Source: Syntrophaceae bacterium UBA4059 (lineage in GTDB: Bacteria; Desulfobacterota; Syntrophia; Syntrophales; Smithellaceae). Taken from it: DNA of 7,199 nucleotides. The notes beneath the pieces are model-generated. The model made no database searches. It was not told the DNA's origin and saw only the letters and a program-made list of their open reading frames with translations. The DNA lies in NCBI GenBank assembly GCA_002382045.1, contig DFZJ01000047.1, positions 3,028-10,226 on the forward strand, given 5' to 3'. This document shows positions 1 to 5,784 of this stretch, piece after piece. The position numbers and the translations under genes were made by a program. The stretch's first letter is position 1; the number at the start of each line of letters is the position of its first letter.

Positions 1-20
1 CAAGTGCTTACAATAATTTA

Positions 21-26
21 TATAAT
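21..26 (+). promoter_or_regulatory. Candidate -10 box for the TetR-family gene
   Basis: A perfect TATAAT hexamer lies 45 bases upstream of the TTG start at 72, which would give a leader of roughly 40 bases. A -35 box at normal spacing would fall at or beyond the left edge of the window, so it cannot be assessed. The surroundings are very AT-rich, so a chance match is possible. A short inverted repeat, ACAT-N3-ATGT at 30-40, lies just downstream near the expected transcription start and could be part of an operator, but it is too short to be persuasive. Confidence 0.4.
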
Positions 27-71
27 TTTACATAGCATGTCTTCATCTTACTTTAAAGAGGAGAATTTGTT

Positions 72-701
72 TTGAGCTCGGAAGAAAGAAGAAAAAAAGA
101 AAAGGAAAATCGGAAAAATTCAATTCTGAAAGCCGCGCGTAAACTGTTTTTTGAACGTGGTTTTAAATCCGTGACCGTCGATCTCATTGCCGCCAAAGCG
201 GAAGTCAGCAAGGGGTCCATATATTTATATTTCGACAGTAAGGAAGAAATATACACCCAGATACTGATTTCGGCCAATATAGAGCGTCATAAAGAAGTAG
301 AAAATTTTGCCAGGCAGGAAGGAAAAGCTTCGGAACTGCTCCTGATGTTTGCCCGTAACTATGTGGATTTTTTTCTGGATAATAATGAATTGTTCAGAAT
401 TTTAATGACATTTATGCTGCATGCCGACAATATGAATCTGACCGAAGATCAAAATACACAGTTGATTCATACCACGAATGAAAATATCCGCATAGTTTCT
501 GAAATTCTCCGGAAAGGTGTTGATGACGGTGAGTTTGTTTCAAATATTGATATTCGTCAGGTGCAGAATGCCATTTGGGGAATGCTCAACGGCATTATTT
601 CCCTTTATATTTATACGGGGGCGCCGGAAAAACGCGCTGAAAGAATCAATACGATCGTCAGAGACAGTATAAATGTGTTTATTCGCGGGATAAAGTCTTA
701 G
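72..701 (+). CDS. TetR/AcrR-family transcriptional regulator
   Basis: This 209-residue protein has the usual length and build of TetR-family one-component repressors. Residues 14-60 form the N-terminal DNA-binding domain: a first helix (ILKAARKLFFERGFKSVTV) followed by the helix-turn-helix and the family signature VSKGSIYLYFDSKEEI at about 45-60. The rest is a helical ligand-binding and dimerisation domain, with no residue pattern that lets me name a ligand. A highly charged Lys/Arg/Glu stretch at residues 4-16 precedes the domain. The start is the TTG at 72, chosen because AAGAGGAG at 56-63 sits 8 bases before it and no ATG in this frame precedes the conserved domain. The gene ends in TAG and converges on the ModE-like gene 17 bases away. 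It is AT-rich: bases 361-420 contain 16 G+C of 60, whereas 5821-5880 contain 47 of 60. Family assignment is firm. The regulated gene is unknown and may lie to the left, outside the window. Confidence 0.92.
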   Translation: MSSEERRKKEKENRKNSILKAARKLFFERGFKSVTVDLIAAKAEVSKGSIYLYFDSKEEIYTQILISANIERHKEVENFARQEGKASELLLMFARNYVDFFLDNNELFRILMTFMLHADNMNLTEDQNTQLIHTTNENIRIVSEILRKGVDDGEFVSNIDIRQVQNAIWGMLNGIISLYIYTGAPEKRAERINTIVRDSINVFIRGIKS

Positions 702-718
702 GTATTTTGCCCGGGATG

Positions 719-1060
719 TTATTTTCCGTTCTGCCGGATCAATTTCTGAAAATCCTGATCAGCGGTATGCAGGAGTTTTTCCACGTCTTTTTCCAGTTTT
801 TCAAATCGTTCGATAATGGCTCTGGCCTGCGCTGTAAGCTGCATGGACTTATCATGCACGCCAATGTCCACGAGTTTCATTCCCATTCGTTCTTCCGAGG
901 CTTTCAATCTTCCCCATGCCGCCCGATAGGACATTTCCAGTTTTTTTGCCGCGGCATTGAGGCTGCGTTGCTCATCGACAGCTTTAAGAATATTGTCACG
1001 CCCCTTGCCGAAAACTACTTTTCCATCTTTTTCAATCCAGACTTTATACTTTATTTCCAT
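719..1060 (-). CDS. Solitary ModE-type winged-helix regulator
   Basis: This 113-residue protein resembles the N-terminal DNA-binding domain of the molybdate regulator ModE. Residues about 22-58 hold the helix-turn-helix (ILKAVDEQRSLNAAAKKLEMS, then YRAAWGRLKASEE), where the S-x-R/K-x-A-W element is typical of ModE. A wing follows at about 62-76 and then a charged C-terminal helix (residues 80-109, ERFEKLEKDVEKLL) that could serve for dimerisation. There is no C-terminal TOBE/molybdate-binding domain, so it cannot be assumed to sense molybdate. The wing lacks the glycine-rich run usual in ModE and reads IGVHDKSMQLT. I chose the ATG at 1060 because AAGGAG lies 9 bases before it and because the ATG at 1078 precedes that site; starting at 1078 would add six residues (MKETLR). 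The promoter at about 1096-1125 also fits the shorter form. The gene lies downstream of dxs on the same strand but has its own promoter. Targets are unknown. Confidence 0.85.
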   Translation of the reverse strand: MEIKYKVWIEKDGKVVFGKGRDNILKAVDEQRSLNAAAKKLEMSYRAAWGRLKASEERMGMKLVDIGVHDKSMQLTAQARAIIERFEKLEKDVEKLLHTADQDFQKLIRQNGK

Positions 1061-1069
1061 CCGGAGAGT

Positions 1070-1075
1070 CTCCTT
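1070..1075 (-). promoter_or_regulatory. Ribosome binding site deciding the ModE-like start
   Basis: On the minus strand the sequence reads AAGGAG, then 9 bases, then ATG at 1060. This places translation initiation at 1060 and not at the in-frame ATG at 1078, which lies upstream of the site. The site partly overlaps a small perfect palindrome with 5-base arms, GGAGA-G-TCTCC at 1063-1073. Confidence 0.7.
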
Positions 1076-1095
1076 CATGTGCTGCCATGATTTTC

Positions 1096-1125
1096 CTTAT
1101 ATTGACGATAATTAAAAATTGTCAA
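1096..1125 (-). promoter_or_regulatory. Sigma-70-like promoter of the ModE-like gene
   Basis: On the minus strand a perfect -35 box TTGACA (1120-1125) is followed after 18 bases by TATAAG (1096-1101), which matches the -10 consensus at five of six positions. Transcription would start near 1089, leaving a leader of about 29 bases that contains the AAGGAG ribosome binding site. Both boxes lie in the arms of the inverted repeat 1097-1130, so a protein bound to that repeat would block RNA polymerase. The promoter call rests on sequence match only. Confidence 0.65.
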
Positions 1126-1130
1126 TATAA
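1097..1130. repeat. Perfect 10-base inverted repeat, likely operator
   Basis: The arms TTATATTGAC (1097-1106) and GTCAATATAA (1121-1130) are exact reverse complements separated by 14 AT-rich bases. The arms contain the -35 and -10 elements of both overlapping promoters. The position immediately upstream of a ModE-like regulator makes an autoregulatory operator the natural reading. The centre-to-centre distance of the arms is 24 bases, a little over two helical turns, which suits a dimeric winged-helix protein. A stem-loop in RNA is less likely to matter, since the repeat lies mostly upstream of either predicted transcription start. Confidence 0.65.
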
Positions 1131-1131
1131 T
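1102..1131 (+). promoter_or_regulatory. Mirror-image promoter on the plus strand
   Basis: The same inverted repeat read on the plus strand gives TTGACG (1102-1107, five of six to consensus), an 18-base spacer and a perfect TATAAT (1126-1131). A transcript from here would begin near 1138 and run through the gene-free stretch into the 3' end of dxs in antisense. No convincing protein-coding gene follows it, so this may be a by-product of palindrome symmetry or the promoter of a non-coding RNA. Confidence 0.4.
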
Positions 1132-1268
1132 TCGTTATCCATATATCCACCGCCCGCTTTCAGACGATCGGGCTTCATGACCTTTTCGGGCAAATTTGCA
1201 GGGTGTCACAGGATGCCCGAACCGGTTAGTTGCTCAAAAATGATATGGCGACTTGATTTTGTGAAAGG
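1131..1268. other. Gene-free stretch between dxs and the ModE-like promoter
   Basis: I find no supported protein-coding gene or known RNA family in these 138 bases. The stretch contains GCCCG...CGGGC at 1152-1173 (5-base arms, 12-base loop), an 8-base perfect repeat TTCGGGCA...TGCCCGAA at 1185-1221, the 10-base palindrome GCAAATTTGC at 1190-1199 and, in plus-strand RNA only, a 7-pair stem GGGUGUC-ACAG-GAUGCCC at 1201-1218 that includes two G-U pairs. None is followed by a run of T on either strand, so no classical intrinsic terminator for dxs is visible. Confidence 0.5.
1185..1221. repeat. 8-base inverted repeat downstream of dxs
   Basis: TTCGGGCA at 1185-1192 and TGCCCGAA at 1214-1221 are exact reverse complements with a 21-base loop. 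The position, about 50 bases past the dxs stop, would suit a transcript-end hairpin that protects mRNA or acts with Rho. On the minus strand it is followed by AAGG and not by T residues, so it lacks the second half of an intrinsic terminator. Confidence 0.4.
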
Positions 1269-3167
1269 TTATTTATTCAGCATTTCTTTTGCCGTCCGGA
1301 AAATCCCTTCTTCGTTCAGGCCATGCAAAGAACGCAATTCGGCCTGCGTTGCGTGTTCGACAAATTCATCCCGGATGCCCAGTCTTTTGACCGTTATACC
1401 GGTTATCCCGTTTTGAGCGAACAATTCCAGCACAGCGCTGCCGAATCCGCCGGCCAGTACATTTTCTTCGACCGTCAGAATTTTAGGAACGGATGACGCC
1501 GTTTTTAATAACAACTCCTCGTCAAGCGGTTTAATAAACCGGGCGTTGATGACTTTAACCTGAAATCCATCGTCCGCCAGTTTTCGCGCTGCTTGCATGG
1601 CCGGATGAACGGTTGCACCGATGGCAATGATGGCCAGATCGGAGCCTTCGCGGAGCACCTCTCCCCGGCCGATGGGCAATGTGGAAAGGTCGTCATCGAG
1701 GGGCGCACCGATGCCCCGGCCGCGCGGGTAACGAATCGATACAGGAAAGCCGCACCCGATCGCTGTTTTGAGCATGTGCCGCAGTTCATTTTCATCCTTC
1801 GGGGCCATCATGATCAGATGGGGAAGGTTGCGCAGGTAGGATAAATCGAAGAGACCCTGATGGGTTGCACCGTCTTCTCCGACAATGCCGGCGCGGTCGA
1901 CGGCAAAAACAACCGGGAGGTTTTGCAGGCAGACATCGTGCAGAATCTGATCATAGGCCCGCTGCAAAAAAGTGGAATAGATTGCCACAACAGGCCTGAG
2001 CCCTTCAATGGACAATCCGGCGGCAAATGTGACCGCCAGCTGTTCGGCAATGCCGACATCGTATAAACGCCGGGGATATTGACGGCGAAATTCGTCCAGA
2101 CCGGTGCCTTCGCACATGGCAGCCGTTACGGCGACGATCCGGGAATCGGCTGACGCCAGCTCCATGAGCGTCCTGCCGAAAATCTCCGTGTAGGAAGGCG
2201 CCGTATTGATCGAAGGAAGGGTCTGTCCGGTTTCCACGTCAAAAGGCGCCACGCCGTGATAGGTGGGCGAATTGTCTTCGGCGAATTTGTAGCCGCGGCC
2301 TTTTTGCGTGATGACGTGAACGAGCACCGGCCCCTTTAATTTTTTGACATTTTCAAAATTCTTGATGAGATAATCCAGGCGATGCCCCTCCAGCGGTCCG
2401 ACGTAAGTGAAACCAAGTTCTTCAAACAGAGCGCCGGGAACAACAAAGGTTTTCACGGATTCCTCGATTTGCTTCGAAAACTTTAATATCTGCTCGCCGA
2501 CACCGGGAATGCTTTTGAGGAAACTTTTCAACTCACCCCGGAATCGGGTCACCCGGTCGCCGGTCATGATTCTGTTTAAATAAGACGATAAGGCGCCGAC
2601 ATTGGGTGAAATGGACATTTCATTATCATTTAACACAATGACCAAATCCTTATCGCGGTCTCCCGACCAGTTCAACCCTTCAAACGCCATGCCGGTGGTC
2701 AGCGATCCGTCGCCGATCACCGCGATGGCTTTGTGATGCCCGCCCGTCAGGCATTGGGCCTCCATAAAGGCTGCCGCGGCGGCGATAGACGTGCCGCTGT
2801 GTCCCACATTAAAGGCATCGTAATCGCTTTCTTCCCGTTTCGGAAAACCGCTGATGCCGCCCATCCGTCGCAGTGTGGAAAACTTTTCCTTACGTCCCGT
2901 GACAATTTTGTGGGTGTAGGACTGATGGCCGACATCCCAGATCAGCTTGTCCTGAGGTGTATCGAAAACAGTGTGCAGGGCCAGGGTCAGTTCCACAGTG
3001 CCCAGCGATGAAGCCAGATGCCCGCCTGTGGAGGCGACGGTGTTGATGATCAGATTCCGGATTTCAGATGCGAGCGTATTGAGTTCGGCAAGGCTGAGCT
3101 TGCGGAGATCCGCAGGGTAATTGATATTTGCAAGTACGCTGTAATTGACGGTTTCCAGTGGTTTCAT
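1269..3167 (-). CDS. dxs: 1-deoxy-D-xylulose-5-phosphate synthase
   Basis: Dxs is a cytosolic, thiamine diphosphate-dependent transketolase-like enzyme. It condenses pyruvate with glyceraldehyde 3-phosphate, releasing CO2, to give 1-deoxy-D-xylulose 5-phosphate, the entry compound of the MEP isoprenoid pathway and a precursor of thiamine and pyridoxal. The protein has 632 residues, close to the family norm of about 620. Visible motifs in order are GGHLASSLG with His50, DVGHQSYTHK at 78-87, GHSGTSI at 122-128, the cofactor/magnesium motif IGDGSLTTGMAFE with GDG at 152-154 and its partner LNDNEMSIS at 179-187, YDVGIAEQ with catalytic Glu375, DRAGIVGEDGATHQG with His436, and RYPRG with Arg479. 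All expected catalytic residues are present. The start ATG at 3167 follows the ispA stop by 14 bases; a GAAGG (3179-3183) overlapping that stop serves as ribosome binding site at a rather long 11-base spacing. It is the last gene of the block. Confidence 0.98.
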   Translation of the reverse strand: MKPLETVNYSVLANINYPADLRKLSLAELNTLASEIRNLIINTVASTGGHLASSLGTVELTLALHTVFDTPQDKLIWDVGHQSYTHKIVTGRKEKFSTLRRMGGISGFPKREESDYDAFNVGHSGTSIAAAAAFMEAQCLTGGHHKAIAVIGDGSLTTGMAFEGLNWSGDRDKDLVIVLNDNEMSISPNVGALSSYLNRIMTGDRVTRFRGELKSFLKSIPGVGEQILKFSKQIEESVKTFVVPGALFEELGFTYVGPLEGHRLDYLIKNFENVKKLKGPVLVHVITQKGRGYKFAEDNSPTYHGVAPFDVETGQTLPSINTAPSYTEIFGRTLMELASADSRIVAVTAAMCEGTGLDEFRRQYPRRLYDVGIAEQLAVTFAAGLSIEGLRPVVAIYSTFLQRAYDQILHDVCLQNLPVVFAVDRAGIVGEDGATHQGLFDLSYLRNLPHLIMMAPKDENELRHMLKTAIGCGFPVSIRYPRGRGIGAPLDDDLSTLPIGRGEVLREGSDLAIIAIGATVHPAMQAARKLADDGFQVKVINARFIKPLDEELLLKTASSVPKILTVEENVLAGGFGSAVLELFAQNGITGITVKRLGIRDEFVEHATQAELRSLHGLNEEGIFRTAKEMLNK

Positions 3168-3181
3168 GTTTCAATAAACCT

Positions 3182-4081
3182 TCAAGACTTTCTTTCCATG
3201 ATGTAGCGGGCAATGACCCTCAGGGGCAATGCGCGTGAATCAAAGGCTGCGATGGCGGCAGCGGCCGCTTCTATATGTTCTTTAAGCTTTGCTTTAGCCG
3301 TATCGAGACCCAGGAGCGACGGATAGGTGACTTTGTTCAGGGCGGCATCGCTGCCGGTTTTTTTACCCATCAGTTCACTGTCGCCCTCCACGTTGAGAAT
3401 ATCATCGGCAATTTGAAAAGCAATGCCGATATGGCTGCCGTAAACACTCAGCGCCTGAATCCTGTTGTCGCTTGCGCCCGCCAGAATGGCTCCGGATCGG
3501 ACAGCCGCCACAACCAGCGCACCCGTTTTACGCCGGTGAATATCCGTCAGCCCTTCGAAATCCGGCGCGATTATTTCCGCCCGGATATCCAGCGCCTGTC
3601 CTCCCACCATGCCCGCGATGCCTGCGGCATGGGCAATTTCCTGGATGACAGCCAGACGCCGCTCTGCCGCCAGCCGTACTTTTTCCGCCCGCGAAAGCAA
3701 CACAAAAGCCTCCGTTAAAAGGGCATCCCCGGCGAGGATGGCCACCGCTTCGCCGAAAGCTTTGTGGCTGGTGGGTTTACCGCGGCGGAAATCATCATTA
3801 TCCATCGCCGGCAAATCATCATGGATCAGGGAATACGTATGGATCAATTCCAGCGCGCAGGCCACCGGCATGGCCGGCGCCATATCGCCGTTGCATGCTT
3901 CGATGGCCGCCAGGCAAAGAATCGGACGGATCCTCTTGCCGCCCGCAAATACACTGTAATGCATGGCAGAGTGCAATTCCTGCGGAACACTGTCTTTATC
4001 CGGAAGGTAGCGTTCGAGGGCTTCTTCTACAATTTTCCGCCGGTCGTTTAAATAGGCGTCAAGAAAATCATTATGGTTCAT
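3182..4081 (-). CDS. ispA: Farnesyl diphosphate synthase (short-chain polyprenyl synthase)
   Basis: This enzyme joins dimethylallyl and isopentenyl diphosphate head-to-tail to make geranyl and then farnesyl diphosphate, the precursor of undecaprenyl carrier, quinone tails and other isoprenoids. From the ATG at 4081 it has 299 residues. Motifs are GGKRIRP at 47-53, the first aspartate-rich motif DDLPAMD at 88-94 with the two-residue insertion of bacterial type II enzymes, RRGKP at 99-103, GGQALDI at 160-166, and the second aspartate-rich region ADDILN at 225-230. Tyr and Ser at positions -5 and -4 before the first motif match farnesyl-producing enzymes, so a C15 product is the best guess, although a geranylgeranyl synthase cannot be excluded. 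The last Asp of the second DDxxD motif is Asn230. The start was chosen because the family begins here; in-frame ATGs at 4162, 4126 and 4093 would extend the protein deep into xseB. The chosen start overlaps the xseB end by 11 bases and has only a weak AGGA before it, suggesting translational coupling. Confidence 0.95.
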   Translation of the reverse strand: MNHNDFLDAYLNDRRKIVEEALERYLPDKDSVPQELHSAMHYSVFAGGKRIRPILCLAAIEACNGDMAPAMPVACALELIHTYSLIHDDLPAMDNDDFRRGKPTSHKAFGEAVAILAGDALLTEAFVLLSRAEKVRLAAERRLAVIQEIAHAAGIAGMVGGQALDIRAEIIAPDFEGLTDIHRRKTGALVVAAVRSGAILAGASDNRIQALSVYGSHIGIAFQIADDILNVEGDSELMGKKTGSDAALNKVTYPSLLGLDTAKAKLKEHIEAAAAAIAAFDSRALPLRVIARYIMERKS

Positions 4082-4307
4082 GGGGGTCTTCATCCTGAAA
4101 GTGCTTGGTTTGCAGTGAATTTTCATTTTCCAGAAGCTGTTCGACGCGGCGCTGGGTTTCATCGAGTTTCGCGGAACAAAAACGGATCAGCCGAATGCCT
4201 TCTTCAAAAGATTTCAGCGCCGAGTCCAGCGGCATTTCACCCGCTTCCATATCTCTGACGATTTTTTCCAGTTTTTCCAGAGCGTCTTCAAACTTTTCTT
4301 TCGCCAT
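4071..4307 (-). CDS. xseB: Exodeoxyribonuclease VII small subunit
   Basis: XseB is the small helical subunit that assembles in several copies around XseA to form exonuclease VII, an ATP-independent cytosolic nuclease that digests single-stranded DNA from both ends into oligonucleotides. The 78-residue protein matches the family along its length: FEDALEKLEKIVRDMEAGEM at residues 6-25, then PLDSALKSFEEGIRLIRFC and the coiled-coil-like KLDETQRRVEQLL. The last 15 or so residues are acidic and poorly conserved. It starts 6 bases after the xseA stop, and its ribosome binding site GGAGGAG (4317-4323) is built from the final codons of xseA. Its 3' end overlaps ispA by 11 bases. Confidence 0.96.
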   Translation of the reverse strand: MAKEKFEDALEKLEKIVRDMEAGEMPLDSALKSFEEGIRLIRFCSAKLDETQRRVEQLLENENSLQTKHFQDEDPHEP

Positions 4308-4313
4308 GACCTT

Positions 4314-5654
4314 TTACTCCTCCCGTATCTTTTCCACCCGCGCCTGGATGACGCCTTGCGCCATTTGAATCCTGATGCTGTCGTCCAAAGTCAACCAACC
4401 GGCGTTACGGACAATTTTTCCATCCGGTAACCGGCGCGTAATGCTGTAACCTCTTTGCAACACAGCCAGCGGACTTAAAGAAGAAAGCAGGGCCTCCTGT
4501 TTGGTCAGCCGTACCCGGCGGTCGCGGAGATATCGCTCCCAGGCCTGCGTGGCATCTTTTTCTAAATTGTTGAGTAAGATCCTCTTTTCACGGATTTGTC
4601 TTTCCGGCGTTTGATGCTGCAGACCCAGTTCCAAATGCTTTAATTTGCTTTTCATAACCTGTGTATTTTGTGTGAGAGCGCGCTGGATTCTCTCACGCAG
4701 ATCGTCCAGATGAATGGAAAAATCCATCAGGAAGCGGCGGGGGTCCTTAAATCGGGCCTGTAAGGCGGCCAGCAGTTCTTTTTGATCATCAAGATGACGG
4801 CGCTGGGCGGCCACCAGACGCTTTCGCAGGTTTTGAAGCCTGTTTTGCAGGTCCGATCGCAGGGGGACCACCAGTTCCGCCGCCGCTGAAGGCGTGGGCG
4901 CGCGCAGATCCGCGACAAAATCACAAATCGTGAAGTCGGTTTCGTGGCCGACAGCCGAGACGATGGGAATGGCTGAATGAAAGATTTCTCTGGCCAGTGA
5001 TTCATCATTGAAAGGGGCAAGGTCCTCCAGTGAGCCGCCTCCCCGCGCGATAATGATGACGTCCACCTTGCCGTAAGCATGGAGATGGCGCAGGGCCGAA
5101 ATGATTTCAGGGGCGGCCTCGTTTCCCTGTACCCGGGTCGGTGCGACCAGAATATCCACGGAGGGAAAGCGTCGGCGGGTGATATTTAAAATATCCCGAA
5201 TAACCGAACCGGTCGGCGAGGTGACAACGCCGATGCGGCGGGGGAGAAAAGGCGGCGCTTTTTTGAGGGATTCGTCAAATAATCCTTCGGCCGCCAGTTT
5301 TAATTTGAGTTGTTCAAAGGCTTTTTGCAGCGCACCGACGCCCTGTGGTTCGACCGATTCGACAATGAGCTGGTAATCGCCGCGGGGAGGATAAGCACTA
5401 AGGCGCGCCCGGCACAAAATTTTCATACCGTCTTCCAGATTAAAATTAACTGCTCGGTTTTGCGCATGTCCATATTGACGAAAATAAACCGCGCGAATCT
5501 GGCTTTTATCATCTTTCAGCGTAAAGTAGACATGGCCGGACTGCGGCCGGCGCAAATTGGACACTTCGCCTTCCACCCAGAGGGAGCCGAAGGCTTCCTC
5601 CAGAAAGGCTTTAATGTTTTCGTTTAGTTGCGAAACCGTCAGAATATTTTTCAT
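4314..5654 (-). CDS. xseA: Exodeoxyribonuclease VII large subunit
   Basis: XseA is the catalytic subunit of exonuclease VII, which degrades single-stranded DNA during repair and processing. From the ATG at 5654 the protein has 446 residues (the E. coli protein has about 456). An N-terminal OB-fold DNA-binding domain covers about 5-105 (LTVSQLNENIK, LWVEGEVSN, GHVYFTLKD). The catalytic domain follows, with GVVTSPTGSVIRDI and Asp154, ARGGGSLEDL with Arg204, and AVGHETDFTI with His237 and Asp240; these align with the residues known to be essential in E. coli XseA. The C-terminal third is a long helical, Arg/Lys-rich region as expected for the XseB-binding coiled coil. The start was set at 5654 because the family begins with this MKN...LTVSQLN pattern and AGGA lies 8 bases before it; an in-frame ATG at 5702 would add 16 unconserved residues. 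It is the first gene of the xseA-xseB-ispA-dxs block, 6 bases from xseB. Confidence 0.96.
   Translation of the reverse strand: MKNILTVSQLNENIKAFLEEAFGSLWVEGEVSNLRRPQSGHVYFTLKDDKSQIRAVYFRQYGHAQNRAVNFNLEDGMKILCRARLSAYPPRGDYQLIVESVEPQGVGALQKAFEQLKLKLAAEGLFDESLKKAPPFLPRRIGVVTSPTGSVIRDILNITRRRFPSVDILVAPTRVQGNEAAPEIISALRHLHAYGKVDVIIIARGGGSLEDLAPFNDESLAREIFHSAIPIVSAVGHETDFTICDFVADLRAPTPSAAAELVVPLRSDLQNRLQNLRKRLVAAQRRHLDDQKELLAALQARFKDPRRFLMDFSIHLDDLRERIQRALTQNTQVMKSKLKHLELGLQHQTPERQIREKRILLNNLEKDATQAWERYLRDRRVRLTKQEALLSSLSPLAVLQRGYSITRRLPDGKIVRNAGWLTLDDSIRIQMAQGVIQARVEKIREE
4317..4323 (-). promoter_or_regulatory. xseB ribosome binding site inside the xseA 3' end
   Basis: The last sense codons of xseA, CGG GAG GAG, read as the strong ribosome binding site GGAGGAG, which ends 9 bases before the xseB ATG. 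The stop codon of xseA lies between the site and the start, a layout that favours coupled synthesis of the two subunits. The C-terminal Arg-Glu-Glu of XseA is therefore constrained by both functions. Confidence 0.7.
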
Positions 5655-5701
5655 CCACCTAATCCTGATGGATGAGTTACCAGATATTGGCCGGTATGAC
5701 A

Positions 5702-5725
5702 AGATTCAATTCAGATTCAATTCAG
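5702..5725. repeat. Tandem 11-base direct repeat
   Basis: AGATTCAATTC occurs twice without a gap (5702-5712 and 5713-5723), and the first two bases of a third copy follow. The 11-base period is close to one helical turn, so two protein molecules could bind on the same face of the DNA. A simple slippage duplication is equally possible. Read on the minus strand each copy supplies a TTGAAT hexamer. Confidence 0.75.
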
Positions 5726-5776
5726 CAGGAATTTCTGTTTGCCTGGTATGAGGGCCTGTGTTAATGATTTTCACGC

Positions 5777-5784
5777 AAGGAGGG
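5777..5784 (+). promoter_or_regulatory. Ribosome binding site of the flavoprotein gene
   Basis: AAGGAGGG ends 7 bases before the ATG at 5792 and is the strongest ribosome binding site in the window. A second ATG at 5788 lies in another frame and closes after four codons at 5802 (ATG CAT GTC CGA TAA), overlapping the true start. Confidence 0.75.

Noticed and set aside
702..718. Shared bidirectional terminator between the convergent TetR and ModE-like genes
   Set aside because: The 17 bases contain only the short palindrome CCCGGG and no stem with a T tract.
707..1090. Plus-strand open frame of 127 codons opposite the ModE-like gene
   Set aside because: It is the antisense of a recognised winged-helix gene, has no ribosome binding site and resembles no family.
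1152..1221. Intrinsic terminator after dxs
   Set aside because: Inverted repeats are present, but none is followed by a T run in the direction of dxs transcription.
1131..1268. Molybdenum-cofactor or other known riboswitch near the ModE-like gene
   Set aside because: I could not recognise the conserved core of any riboswitch family, and the stretch lies upstream of the predicted transcription start of that gene.
1087..1416. Plus-strand open frame of 109 codons across the gene-free stretch and the dxs 3' end
   Set aside because: Half of it is antisense to dxs, its start lies upstream of the only plausible plus-strand promoter, and the protein has no recognisable feature.
4082..4162. N-terminal extension of farnesyl diphosphate synthase from the ATG at 4162
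   Set aside because: It would overlap most of the conserved end of xseB in another frame, and the family starts at the 4081 position, giving 299 residues.
5655..5702. N-terminal extension of XseA from the ATG at 5702
   Set aside because: The added 16 residues are not XseA-like, and the ATG at 5654 has an AGGA at proper spacing.
5739..5767. Promoter TTGCCT-N17-TAATGA for the flavoprotein gene
   Set aside because: Both boxes are weak and the predicted start would fall only a few bases before the ribosome binding site, so I mention it only within the intergenic feature and do not call it separately.
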